Shown here: piece by piece, positions 43,719-52,843 of the stretch
Layout: each line of letters starts with the position of its first letter
Position numbering within the stretch: position 1 is the first letter of the stretch
From: Lachnoanaerobaculum sanguinis
Lineage (GTDB): Bacteria; Bacillota; Clostridia; Lachnospirales; Lachnospiraceae
Direction: 5' to 3'
DNA: 64,000 bases
NCBI RefSeq assembly: GCF_033242365.1
Contig: NZ_BTHK01000012.1
Location: 27,694 to 91,693, forward strand
Notes under the pieces: model-generated
What the model was told of the DNA's origin: nothing
Seen by the model: only the letters and a program-made list of their open reading frames with translations
Databases searched by the model: none
Position numbers and translations under genes: made by a program

Positions 43719-44324
43719 TTAATTATCTTCCTCTACTCCGTTTACTTCACTTTCAAAGCCGAACTTCCATCCGGTCTCTTCCTCAACCTCATGCACTATC
43801 TCGGCTTCAAGATCAGAATTGAGTCTTGGCAATGATTCTTTTGACTCAACTCCAAATCTTCTTAGGAATTCTTCGGTAGTTGCAAACTGTGAAGGTCTTC
43901 CGGGTGCATCAAGTTTTCCGGCTTCATAAACAAGTCCGAACTCTACCAGCCTGCTAACCACATGGTCCGATGAGACACCTCTTATACGTTCTATTTCAGC
44001 CTTTGTAATAGGCTGTTTGTAGGCAATAATTGATAATGTCTCAAGCAGGGCATCGGTAAGCACCTGCTTTTTAGGTGTCTTACATACCTTTATAAGTTGT
44101 TCATAGTACTCTGTCTTTGTACACATCTGAACACAATCTCCCAGATCAATTATCTGTATTCCTCTATTATCATTCTCATATTTTGTCTTTAATGATTCGA
44201 GATTTTGAATCACTTCATTTTCTTTCATATCAAGAGCGGCACATAATTGCCTTATTTCTACAGATGTTCCCAAGGCAAAAAGTATTGCCTCAATCGCCGC
44301 TTCTGTTTTACTTAATTTAGCCAT
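43719..44324 (-). CDS. scpB: Segregation and condensation protein B
   Basis: Kleisin-interacting winged-helix protein of the SMC-ScpAB condensin (201 residues, normal). It has the AAIEAILFALG start, TKAEIERIRGV and LVEFGLVYEAGKLDAPGRPSQFATT, all typical. It works with ScpA and SMC in chromosome segregation. The start overlaps scpA by 8 bases, so the pair is coupled. Confidence 0.95.
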   Translation of the reverse strand: MAKLSKTEAAIEAILFALGTSVEIRQLCAALDMKENEVIQNLESLKTKYENDNRGIQIIDLGDCVQMCTKTEYYEQLIKVCKTPKKQVLTDALLETLSIIAYKQPITKAEIERIRGVSSDHVVSRLVEFGLVYEAGKLDAPGRPSQFATTEEFLRRFGVESKESLPRLNSDLEAEIVHEVEEETGWKFGFESEVNGVEEDN

Positions 44325-45111
44325 CTAATATATCGCTAAGATCCAGCGTCTCCTCCTTTCCCTCTTCTTCCAAAGTTTCTATTTGCATTTCTCCGAAAGT
44401 CTCCTCCTGTAAAAGAGCTATTTTACCTATTTTCATAAGTTCCAATACGCTTAAAAATGTAACAACAACTTCAAGCTTGCTTACCTGACTTTCAAGGAGT
44501 GATTTAAAGGTAAATTTTCTGTGCTTTCTGGCATATGCCATAACCTCCGTTATCTTGGTTTCCAAAGATACAGGTTCCTTTTTTATAGTGCCGAAATTAC
44601 TTCTTACCTTATCTATCCTGTTTTCCTTTTGCTTCATTACACGGTCAAATACTTCTTTTAACTTGTGTAGATTTAAACCGCCGAAAAGCTCATCCAGGTT
44701 TACAGGTTCCTTATATCCTTCCACTTCAGCCGGAATACTTGGCTCCTTAAAAAGTATTTTACCTGCGTCAAAATATCTTCCGGCAAGCTCATTTGCCATC
44801 ATCTTGTATTTTTTATATTCCAAAAGCCTTGCCACAAGCTCAGCTCTCGGGTCAATGATCTCCTTTGTTTCCTCATCTTCTTCAAGCGGTAAAAGCATCT
44901 TTGCCTTTATATCAAGAAGCGTGGTAGCCATTACAATAAATTCACTCATCAAGTCAAGATCATCGGTTTCCAGCTCGTTCATATAGTTTAAATACTGCTC
45001 CGTAATACTCACAATCGGAATATCGTATATATCCACTCTATCCCTTTCTATAAGATATAAAAGCAAATCAAGCGGTCCTTCAAACCTCTCCAATTTGTAT
45101 GAAATCTCCAT
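44317..45111 (-). CDS. scpA: Segregation and condensation protein A
   Basis: Kleisin subunit of bacterial condensin (264 residues from the ATG at 45111, which has AGAGG 5 bases upstream; a GTG lies at 45117). The N-terminal signature LERFEGPLDLLLYLIERDRVDIYDIPI (in part) binds the SMC neck; the C-terminal winged helix (FLSVLELMKIGKI) binds the SMC head. It is coupled to scpB. Confidence 0.95.
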   Translation of the reverse strand: MEISYKLERFEGPLDLLLYLIERDRVDIYDIPIVSITEQYLNYMNELETDDLDLMSEFIVMATTLLDIKAKMLLPLEEDEETKEIIDPRAELVARLLEYKKYKMMANELAGRYFDAGKILFKEPSIPAEVEGYKEPVNLDELFGGLNLHKLKEVFDRVMKQKENRIDKVRSNFGTIKKEPVSLETKITEVMAYARKHRKFTFKSLLESQVSKLEVVVTFLSVLELMKIGKIALLQEETFGEMQIETLEEEGKEETLDLSDILDG

Positions 45112-45161
45112 ACTCACCTCTCATATATAGATATCACTCAACCTTACTATTGTAACAAATT

Positions 45162-46022
45162 TCAAGCTTTATTGCGACACTTAAGATTAATCACAATCAG
45201 CTCAGACATATCATTCAACCTGATATTGATACTGTGAGTTCCAAGTCCTGCTCCGATTATCTGAACCATATTTCCCACTTTTTTCATTCCTACAACCAAT
45301 CTGTTAAAGAAATGAAACTGTGGTGTCATTACGCCTATACCGCCGGGAAGCCTTATCGTTCCACCGTGAAAATGCCCTGCAAGTGCCAAATCCACATGAC
45401 TGTCTGCATAGTCTTTTACAAACAGTGGTGAATGTGCCAATAATATATTAAACTTTGATTCATCTATACTTATGCGCTTGTTTATATAACCCTGATCCAG
45501 AGGCTTTTTAAATCTTCTCAAATAATATTTTTTCTCGAGGTCCAATCCGTGAACGCATATATTATCATCCGAATCATAGCTTTTATTTGAAAGATATACT
45601 ATTCCCATATCCTCAATTATCTGCTTATATTGCCTGTAATTTAATCCGAATTTATTCTCACTCAGCCTTTGTTCATGATTTCCGTTGGCATATATACATT
45701 TATACTTACTCGAAAGTCTTTTTAAAAGCACAAGCACATTTTCTATACCAAGTCGCCCCTTTACAGTTATCATATCACCGCCTATAAGTACCAAATCAGG
45801 TGATATATCATCTATAGCCGCAAAAAGCTTTTCATTGTTTTTTCCGAAACTGTTATTATGTAAATCTGTTAAAAAGGCTATTTTCTTATCACTCTTAATC
45901 TTTTCACTGCTTATACTGTATTGTACAGTTTTAAAGTTCTTTCTTTCATAAAAAGAACGGAGCAGCAAGGAAATACTCCCCACTGCTCCTAATCCTATAA
46001 TTTTAGAAAATATATTTTTCAT
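45162..46022 (-). CDS. Membrane-anchored metallophosphoesterase
   Basis: Calcineurin-like phosphoesterase of the YkuE/YaeI type (286 residues from the ATG at 46022, which has TAGGAG 4 bases upstream). One N-terminal hydrophobic helix precedes the two-metal site: LTDLHNN (about 52-58), GGDM, NGNHEQ and AGHFHGG. Members act on membrane lipids or lipid-linked phosphates outside the cell in some species; the substrate is unknown here. It follows the D,D-carboxypeptidase gene by 5-8 bases. Confidence 0.9.
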   Translation of the reverse strand: MKNIFSKIIGLGAVGSISLLLRSFYERKNFKTVQYSISSEKIKSDKKIAFLTDLHNNSFGKNNEKLFAAIDDISPDLVLIGGDMITVKGRLGIENVLVLLKRLSSKYKCIYANGNHEQRLSENKFGLNYRQYKQIIEDMGIVYLSNKSYDSDDNICVHGLDLEKKYYLRRFKKPLDQGYINKRISIDESKFNILLAHSPLFVKDYADSHVDLALAGHFHGGTIRLPGGIGVMTPQFHFFNRLVVGMKKVGNMVQIIGAGLGTHSINIRLNDMSELIVINLKCRNKA

Positions 46023-46029
46023 CAAACTC

Positions 46030-47415
46030 CTAGCTTACCCAAACGCCGTCACTGTTTAAAGTGTATCCGTCAGGTGTGGTGGTATTTGTCAACATTTTAC
46101 CATCACTTCCCAAATAATACCATAGTCCGTTGTACTTAAGCCAGCCTGAAGAATTCATCGCTCCGGAATCCTCCATAAAATACCAGGATCCGCTTGTGTC
46201 CTGTCTCCAACCTTTTGCCATTTTGCCGTCGGCATCAAACCAGTATTTCTTTCCGTTAATATTTAAAACTTCCGCTCTGGCACTTGTTCTATCTGATTTT
46301 ACATAAAACCAGCTTCCGTTGCTCTCTTTCCAACCTATATCCGGTGCCATACCCGGACCGTAGTTTTCAGCCCTTACATCAGATGTGGCAATTGACTTCG
46401 GTGCGGCATCCACTTTTGCACTGTCCGCATTTGTTACCTGAACTTGCTGTGCAGATTCTGTTCTTGCCACCACTTCCTTTTTTGCAGCCTGCACTGCAGC
46501 CCCGGTAATACTCTTTTTTACACTTACATCTTTTGATGCGATATCCACACCGCCTGTTGAAGCTATCTCAAAGCCGTAGTCAAGCAAGGCTCTTGTGTCT
46601 GTATAGTGAGTTCCCTGACTCTTTAGTATTACAACTACCAGTCTTACACCGTTTCTCTCCGCACATGTTACCAAAGTATTTCCCGCACTCTTTGTATATC
46701 CGGTCTTTCCGCCTATTACACCCGGATAATATCTGTTGTCATTAGTCTGAATCATCTTATGATGCATTGCAATTGAAGTGGCAGGTTTTCCCTTTGTTGC
46801 GGGAAATGTATAATATCTTGTACTTGCAATAGCTCTGAAATTAGGGTTTCTAAACGCTTCAGCGGCAATCAATGCCATATCCTTAGCTGTAGTCTTGTGG
46901 TTTTGATTGTTCAAACCGCTCGGATTTACAAAATTTGTGTTTTTTGCACCTATTTCTCTCGCTCTTGCATTCATCATATTTGCAAAGCCTGGTATTGAAC
47001 CTCCGACATGCTCGGCAAGTCCGTTTGCAACTTCATTTGCCGAGGCAAGCATTGTTCCGTAAAGGGCATCTCTTACACTTATTCTGTCACCTTCCACTAC
47101 ACCAAGATTTGTAGCTCCCGATTCCAGATTTGTGGTTGCACTCTTTGAAAACACCACAGTGTCATCAAGATCCGCCTGCTCCAAAGCAAGCAATGTTGTC
47201 ATAATCTTAGTGATCGAGGCAGGGAAAAACTGCTTATTCCCATCTTTTTCATACAGGAATTCACCTGTATTTGCATTGTAAAGTGCAGCTCCCTGCGATG
47301 CTATACTTGGAGGTGTGGCTGCATATGTTACCATTCCGTTCCACGGTGCAAAGCTTATCGCTCCTACCGCCAATAATATTGACAGTCCACCGGCTATAAT
47401 TTTTTTGATTTTCAT
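46030..47415 (-). CDS. D-alanyl-D-alanine carboxypeptidase with cell-wall-binding repeats
   Basis: Low-molecular-weight penicillin-binding protein (peptidase S11), 461 residues, that trims the terminal D-Ala of peptidoglycan stem peptides. Signal peptide 1-33; active-site SITK (67-70), SAN (125-127) and KTG (237-239) are all present. After a Ser/Ala-rich linker, about four choline-binding-type repeats (about 350-461: GSWFYVKSD, KYWFDADGKMAKGW, GSWYFMEDSG, LWYYLGSDGKM) probably hold it to the wall. Such a repeat tail is less usual for a DacA protein. A single gene or the first of a pair with the phosphoesterase. Confidence 0.93.
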   Translation of the reverse strand: MKIKKIIAGGLSILLAVGAISFAPWNGMVTYAATPPSIASQGAALYNANTGEFLYEKDGNKQFFPASITKIMTTLLALEQADLDDTVVFSKSATTNLESGATNLGVVEGDRISVRDALYGTMLASANEVANGLAEHVGGSIPGFANMMNARAREIGAKNTNFVNPSGLNNQNHKTTAKDMALIAAEAFRNPNFRAIASTRYYTFPATKGKPATSIAMHHKMIQTNDNRYYPGVIGGKTGYTKSAGNTLVTCAERNGVRLVVVILKSQGTHYTDTRALLDYGFEIASTGGVDIASKDVSVKKSITGAAVQAAKKEVVARTESAQQVQVTNADSAKVDAAPKSIATSDVRAENYGPGMAPDIGWKESNGSWFYVKSDRTSARAEVLNINGKKYWFDADGKMAKGWRQDTSGSWYFMEDSGAMNSSGWLKYNGLWYYLGSDGKMLTNTTTPDGYTLNSDGVWVS

Positions 47416-47662
47416 TTTTTATACTCACTTTAATTTTAAAATTTACCCTCTAACTTATTAATACTATATCACAAATATGGCACATAAGTATTAAGTAAAT
47501 CTTACATACCTATGACATTCTGCTAAACTGCATTTCCCGGGTAAAGTATCTCTAACAGTCTAATAAAAACTTATCTGAAAATCAATGAACATTTGTCTTT
47601 AAATCTGTCTTATATTTATAATCTAAAACTTCGCGCTTTCTTTGAAAAAATCAAATACAAAA

Positions 47663-47686
47663 ATTCGGACCTTTTAAAGTCCGAAT
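47663..47686 (-). terminator. Terminator of the fatty-acid operon
   Basis: Arms ATTCGGAC and GTCCGAAT with an 8-base loop, followed by a T run on the minus strand, lie 20 bases past the last gene of the operon. The rest of 47416-47660 is AT-rich leader for the carboxypeptidase gene; nothing else was recognised. Confidence 0.8.
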
Positions 47687-47705
47687 CTTATCAAATTTTA
47701 ATTAT

Positions 47706-48887
47706 TTATTTTTCCGTAAGCTCTTTCATTATATCTTCAACATGCTCCAGCGCTGTAGCTCTGTAGGCATTTGAACCACAAAAAAGCAATGCGTGACTTT
47801 CATCCGAGTTTGCTGCAGAACACAGTGCATCGGTTATACAATATGGTATTGTCTTTCTGTCACATACAGACAATGCCAAACAGTTGTGACAATGTCTTAT
47901 CGGTATAGGACCCGTCTTCAGTCTGTCCATAAAGTCGTTTCTTATGGCTCTTCCCGGCATACCTACAGGTGATTTTGTGATAACTATATCTTCTTCTTTT
48001 GCATCAATATATGTCTGCTTGTAATCATCAGGTGCATCACATTCATATGTAGTAACAAATCTTGTACCCATCTGTACTCCGTCCGCACCCAAACTTATGG
48101 CATGATCCATATCTTCTTTTGTATATATACCGCCTGCTACAAATACCGGAATCTTTTTGCCGAATTTTTCTTCATAGATTCTTACTTCCTCTATGATTTC
48201 TTTTATTTCGGCATCATATTTTTCTCTTTTATAATTTTTACTTGCCATAGTATCAGCGCCCAGCTCATGAAGCTCATCATAGGAAAATCCAAGATGCCCT
48301 CCCGCAAGCGGTCCTTCTATTACTACAGCATCCGCTGTAGTGTTATATTTTCTGTCCCACATCTTTAAAATAACTTTTGCACTTTTTCTGCTTGATACTA
48401 TCGGTGCAATACAGGTCTTTTTTGCGTTTTCGCTTAGCGCCTGTCCCTTTGCTACAAGCTCCGGCAATTCTATAGGCAGTCCGGCTCCGGATATTATAAT
48501 ATCCGCACCGGCTTTTACGGCTTCTATTACATAGTCCGCATATTTATTTGTTGCCACCATTATATTGAAGCCTATAAAAGGATTATAATTTTTTAATTTT
48601 TCCAAGAATTTAGAAGCCTGCTTTGACACCTTAAATCTCTTTTCAAATACTTCCGCCGCAATATCTCTGGCTTTTTGAAGTTCGGTCTTTACGGCACGAA
48701 GATTTGCTTCTATAGGATTTTTATAAAAATCATCTTCTCTGAATCCAATCTGTGCTGTTGATATAATTCCTATTCCTCCATTGCCTGCCACATGTGCCGC
48801 AAGGGATGAAAGGCTTATTCCTACACCCATACCGCCTTGGATAATGGGATAGAGCAAACTTTTATCACCTATTTTTAAGAATTCCAT
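47706..48887 (-). CDS. FMN-dependent oxidoreductase (nitronate monooxygenase/FabK-like)
   Basis: TIM-barrel flavoenzyme of the 2-nitropropane dioxygenase family (393 residues). IIQGGMGVGIS at the N-terminus, GAGLPIELP (about 147-155), VIEGPLAGGHLG and GADGVQMGTRF are the FMN-binding and catalytic-region motifs. It is longer than FabK (312) and has an extra C-terminal Cys-rich part (RHCHNCLALSVCDRKTIPYC) not found in FabK, perhaps metal-binding. It is the last gene of the fatty-acid operon, 17 bases after accDA. It could detoxify nitronates or be an auxiliary enoyl reductase. Confidence 0.85.
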   Translation of the reverse strand: MEFLKIGDKSLLYPIIQGGMGVGISLSSLAAHVAGNGGIGIISTAQIGFREDDFYKNPIEANLRAVKTELQKARDIAAEVFEKRFKVSKQASKFLEKLKNYNPFIGFNIMVATNKYADYVIEAVKAGADIIISGAGLPIELPELVAKGQALSENAKKTCIAPIVSSRKSAKVILKMWDRKYNTTADAVVIEGPLAGGHLGFSYDELHELGADTMASKNYKREKYDAEIKEIIEEVRIYEEKFGKKIPVFVAGGIYTKEDMDHAISLGADGVQMGTRFVTTYECDAPDDYKQTYIDAKEEDIVITKSPVGMPGRAIRNDFMDRLKTGPIPIRHCHNCLALSVCDRKTIPYCITDALCSAANSDESHALLFCGSNAYRATALEHVEDIMKELTEK

Positions 48888-48904
48888 ATTCCCCTTTCAG
48901 CTAT

Positions 48905-50605
48905 TTAAAACTTTCTGAATCTGTTGTATCTGTCCTCTGCAATTTCTTCCTTGGATTTTGAAGAATTCTTCTCAAAGAAATCGTCCATATTTGAAACCAT
49001 CTCTTCTATTACAGTATCCATAGTGTCTACAGTCAAAGGTATATTTTCCTTTATAACTCTGTCTATTACACCCAAAGCTAAGAGTTCCTTTGAGGTGATT
49101 TTCATAACCTCAGCAGCTTCTTTGCTCTTTTTTGCATCTTTATATAATATGGAAGCGAAACCTTCCGGTGAAAGTATTGAATATATTGAATGTTCAAGCA
49201 TCCAAACTTCATTGGCTACGGCAAGTGCAAGTGCACCTCCGGATCCTCCTTCGCCTATTACAACAGAAAGTATAGGTACTGTCATATCGCTCATTTCAAA
49301 GAGTGCTCTTGCTATTGCCTCGGCCTGTCCCTTCTCCTCTGCTTCTATTCCGCAAAATGCTCCCGGAGTATCCACTATGCAAATGATTGGCATATTAAAC
49401 TTCTGCGCATGCTTCATAAGTCTTAGCGCCTTACGATAACCGCTTGGATTTGGCATACCGAAATTTCTGATTTTATTTTCTTTTATGCTCTTACCCTTTT
49501 GCTCTGCCACAACCATTACAGGTTTTCCATAATAGTTTGCTATACCGCCGACAATGGCACCGTCATCTCCTGAGAGTCTGTCACCATGTAATTCCAAAAA
49601 GAAACTGAACATTCTGTCAATATAATCCTTTGCAGTAGGTCTGTCAGGTCTTCTTGATAAGAGTACACTGTCCCAGGCAGTCTTAGGTGCCTTTACCTTC
49701 GGGCGCTTCTCTGCGACCTTTTCGGTGTTTTCATCCTGACTTTCCTGACGTGCAACTTTCTTAAATCCTGAGGTGTGAGCTCTCAGTATCTTCTTTAATA
49801 CGCTTCTTTGTTCAGATCTTTCCACTATAGCATCTATAAATCCATGCTCAAGTAAAAACTCTGCACTCTGGAAACCTTCCGGCAGCTTTGTTCCTATAGT
49901 CTGTGCAATAACTCTCGGGCCTGCAAATCCTATAAGGGCCTTAGGCTCTGCCAGTATAATATCACCAAGCATTGCAAATGAAGCACTTACTCCACCCATT
50001 GTGGGATCTGTGAGGAAGCTTATAAAAAGCTGTCCTGCCTCATGATGTCTTTTTAATGCTGCTGAGGTCTTTGCCATCTGCATAAGTGAAATCATACCCT
50101 CCTGCATTCTGGCACCGCCTGAACATGAGAAAATAATAATCGGCATTTTCTCTTCTGTAGCCTTTTCCACTGCTGCCGTTATCTTTTCTCCAACCACTCT
50201 TCCCATGGAAGACATCATAAATCTTGCATCACATACGGCTATAGCTGTTCTTACATTACCTATAGTAGCCTCTCCGGTAACTACAGCTTCATTGAGCTTA
50301 CTCTTTTGTCTTTCCTCTTCCAGCTTAGTCTCATAATCCGGGAAATCCAAAGGATTTGATATAGGCATTGTCTTATTCCACTCGATGAAACTTCCGTCAT
50401 CCACAAGCATTTCTATTCTTCTGTATGCATGAACTCTAAAATATCCGCCGCATTTCGGACATGTATAAAGATTTGACTTTACATCTTCAGCAAAAATCGG
50501 CTCTTTACAGATTCTGCACTTTTTCCAAAGTCCCTCCGGGATATCTATCTTTTCACTTTCCGGTTCTATCTTTGCATATGTCTTTTTAAACATATTTCTA
50601 AACAT
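48905..50605 (-). CDS. accDA: Acetyl-CoA carboxylase carboxyltransferase, fused beta and alpha subunits
   Basis: The carboxyltransferase half of acetyl-CoA carboxylase, making malonyl-CoA, as one 566-residue chain. Residues 1-285 are AccD, with a four-Cys zinc ribbon (CRIC about 33-36 and CPKC about 54-57) and the crotonase core (GARMQEGMISLMQMAK). After a linker (about 270-310) comes AccA (PTAKDYIDRMF, GGxAxxxG-type segment, GSGGALALA). Most bacteria have separate genes. Start with GAGGTG upstream. It sits 24 bases behind accC. Confidence 0.95.
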   Translation of the reverse strand: MFRNMFKKTYAKIEPESEKIDIPEGLWKKCRICKEPIFAEDVKSNLYTCPKCGGYFRVHAYRRIEMLVDDGSFIEWNKTMPISNPLDFPDYETKLEEERQKSKLNEAVVTGEATIGNVRTAIAVCDARFMMSSMGRVVGEKITAAVEKATEEKMPIIIFSCSGGARMQEGMISLMQMAKTSAALKRHHEAGQLFISFLTDPTMGGVSASFAMLGDIILAEPKALIGFAGPRVIAQTIGTKLPEGFQSAEFLLEHGFIDAIVERSEQRSVLKKILRAHTSGFKKVARQESQDENTEKVAEKRPKVKAPKTAWDSVLLSRRPDRPTAKDYIDRMFSFFLELHGDRLSGDDGAIVGGIANYYGKPVMVVAEQKGKSIKENKIRNFGMPNPSGYRKALRLMKHAQKFNMPIICIVDTPGAFCGIEAEEKGQAEAIARALFEMSDMTVPILSVVIGEGGSGGALALAVANEVWMLEHSIYSILSPEGFASILYKDAKKSKEAAEVMKITSKELLALGVIDRVIKENIPLTVDTMDTVIEEMVSNMDDFFEKNSSKSKEEIAEDRYNRFRKF

Positions 50606-50629
50606 GACAACACCTCAAAACTTTCATTG

Positions 50630-51973
50630 CTACATTTTAAACTGTTTTTCTATAAATGAAGTATCTATATCAGCATCTATAAAGTAAGGATTATTAATAA
50701 TCTCATAGTTAAAGTCTATATTTGTATCCACACCTTCAATTACTATCTCACCAAGAGCGGATCTCATCTTTGCAATAGCTTCCTGTCTTGTTTTTCCATG
50801 AACTATCAATTTTAAAAGCATGGAATCGTAAAAAGGTGATACTGTGTAATCTTCATAAATATGTGTATCTATTCTTACACCGTTACCGCCCGGCAAATGC
50901 ATACTCTCAATTCTTCCCGGAGAAGGTGCAAAATTCTTATCGGGGTTTTCGGCATTAATTCTGCACTCTATGGAATGTCCTTCAATCTTAACATCTTTTT
51001 GAGTAACGGAAAGTTTCTCTCCCGCAGCTACTCTGATCTGCTCCTTTATAAGATCTATACCTGTGATCATCTCTGTTACAGGATGCTCTACCTGAATTCT
51101 TGTATTCATCTCCATAAAGTAGAAGTTTCTGTTCTTATCCACCAAAAACTCAATGGTTCCGGCATTCTCATATCCGGCAGCCTTTGCCGCACTTACAGCG
51201 GCTTTTCCCATCTTTTCTCTGAGCTTACTGTCAAGGAATACTGACGGGGCCTCTTCCAACACCTTTTGATGTCTTCTTTGTATGGAACAATCCCTTTCAC
51301 CAAGATGTATTACATTTCCATAGCTGTCGGCCAAAATCTGGAACTCTATATGTCTCGGTCTTTCTATATATTTTTCAATATACATTGAGTCATCCGAAAA
51401 GCCTTTAAGAGCCTCAGCCTTTGCAGTCATAAAGTTCTCGGCAAAATCATCTTCGCTTCTTGATATTCTCATACCCTTTCCGCCACCGCCAAGAGCCGCC
51501 TTTATCATTACAGGGAATCCTACTTTTTTGGCAAGCTTTAATGCCTCATTCACATCCTTGACACTTCCGTCAGTTCCCGGTATTACAGGAATATGTGCTT
51601 TTTGCATGGTTGCTCTGGCTACAGCCTTATCACCAAGCTTAGCAATTGTTTCAGATTTAGGTCCGATAAACTTTATTCCGACTTCAGTACAAAGTCTTGC
51701 AAATTTCTCATTCTCCGATAAAAATCCGAATCCCGGATGAATAGCCTCGGCACCCGTTGTAATAGCCGCACTTAGTATTCTCTCCATATCCAGATAGCTC
51801 TTCATCGCAGGTGCAGGTCCTATACAAATAGCCTCATCTGCGAGCATAGTATGTAAGCTGTCTCTATCCGCCTCAGAATATACGGCAACGCTTATGATAC
51901 CCATTTCTCTAAGTGCTCTGATTATTCTGACTGCAATCTCTCCTCTGTTTGCTATCAATACTTTTCTAAACAT
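50630..51973 (-). CDS. accC: Biotin carboxylase
   Basis: ATP-grasp subunit of acetyl-CoA carboxylase (447 residues, normal) that carboxylates biotin on AccB. Motifs: FRKVLIANRGEIAVRIIRA at the start, the Gly-rich GGGGKGMR ATP loop (about 162-169), GERDCSIQRRHQKVLEEAPS and MNTRIQVEHPVTE. The ribosome site (GGAG) lies in the last codons of fabZ, so translation is coupled. Confidence 0.96.
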   Translation of the reverse strand: MFRKVLIANRGEIAVRIIRALREMGIISVAVYSEADRDSLHTMLADEAICIGPAPAMKSYLDMERILSAAITTGAEAIHPGFGFLSENEKFARLCTEVGIKFIGPKSETIAKLGDKAVARATMQKAHIPVIPGTDGSVKDVNEALKLAKKVGFPVMIKAALGGGGKGMRISRSEDDFAENFMTAKAEALKGFSDDSMYIEKYIERPRHIEFQILADSYGNVIHLGERDCSIQRRHQKVLEEAPSVFLDSKLREKMGKAAVSAAKAAGYENAGTIEFLVDKNRNFYFMEMNTRIQVEHPVTEMITGIDLIKEQIRVAAGEKLSVTQKDVKIEGHSIECRINAENPDKNFAPSPGRIESMHLPGGNGVRIDTHIYEDYTVSPFYDSMLLKLIVHGKTRQEAIAKMRSALGEIVIEGVDTNIDFNYEIINNPYFIDADIDTSFIEKQFKM

Positions 51974-52399
51974 TTATTCTCCAATGATAAAGGTAAGTTC
52001 GGCATCTACCGCTATCTCACCGTCTACACTTGCTATAGCTTTACCTATTCCTATTCTTCCCTTTGATCTGATTATCTCACAGGAAAGTTTCAACTTATCT
52101 CCCGGAACAACTTTTCTTTTGAATTTAGCGGAATTTATAGCTCCGAAATATGCTGTCTTACCCTTATTCTCAGGTACTGACAATATAGCAACGGCGCCTG
52201 TCTGCGCCAATGCCTCTATCATAAGTACTCCCGGCATTACAGGCTCTTCGGGAAAATGTCCCAAAAACTGAGACTCATTATATGTTATACATTTATATCC
52301 GACACTTTTTTTGCCGGGCTCCAGCTCCTCAATACAATCAATAAGTAAAAACGGATGTCTATGAGGTATTATCTCTTGAATTTCCTTGATTCCCAACAT
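51974..52399 (-). CDS. fabZ: 3-hydroxyacyl-ACP dehydratase FabZ
   Basis: Hotdog-fold dehydratase (141 residues) that removes water from 3-hydroxyacyl-ACP in fatty-acid elongation. IPHRHPFLLID is the standard N-terminal motif; the catalytic His and Glu lie in LGHFPEEPVMPGVLMIEALAQ (about 47-67). It abuts accC and follows accB by 5 bases. No fabA-like isomerase is seen, so unsaturated fatty acids must be made another way. Confidence 0.95.
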   Translation of the reverse strand: MLGIKEIQEIIPHRHPFLLIDCIEELEPGKKSVGYKCITYNESQFLGHFPEEPVMPGVLMIEALAQTGAVAILSVPENKGKTAYFGAINSAKFKRKVVPGDKLKLSCEIIRSKGRIGIGKAIASVDGEIAVDAELTFIIGE

Positions 52400-52404
52400 A
52401 TTCC

Positions 52405-52839
52405 TTACTCCAAAATAAACAGCGGCTGTCCGAACTCTACCACATCCTCATCCTTAACAAGGATCTCTTTTACAACACCGTCAAAATCACTCTCAAGCTC
52501 ATTCATAAGTTTCATTGCCTCAATGATACCTATTACCTGGCCTTTCTTTACTCTGTCACCTACATTTACAAAGCTTGGTGAATCAGGTGAAGGTGCACTG
52601 TAGAAAGTTCCTACAAGCGGTGATGTTACGGTATGACCTGCAACCTTTGTGTTCTCTACCGTGCTTGCAGCTTCAAAACTTACACTCTGTGCTACCGGTA
52701 CGGCCTGAACCTCTCCTGCTACAAGTTTTGTTTTATTTTTCTTTATAACAATTTTTTCAGAATCTGTAGCATAATTTAATGTATCAACATCATTCTTACT
52801 TACTGTCTCTATAAGTTTTATAATCTCATCTATCTTCAT
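52405..52839 (-). CDS. accB: Biotin carboxyl carrier protein
   Basis: Carrier subunit of acetyl-CoA carboxylase (144 residues). The C-terminal biotinyl domain (about 68-144) has IEAMKLMNE with the biotinylated Lys110 and the protruding-thumb-type SAPSPDSPSFV segment of AccB. An N-terminal amphipathic helix and an Ala/Val-rich linker precede it. It lies between fabF and fabZ with 4-5 base gaps. Confidence 0.95.
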   Translation of the reverse strand: MKIDEIIKLIETVSKNDVDTLNYATDSEKIVIKKNKTKLVAGEVQAVPVAQSVSFEAASTVENTKVAGHTVTSPLVGTFYSAPSPDSPSFVNVGDRVKKGQVIGIIEAMKLMNELESDFDGVVKEILVKDEDVVEFGQPLFILE

Positions 52840-52843
52840 AGGT

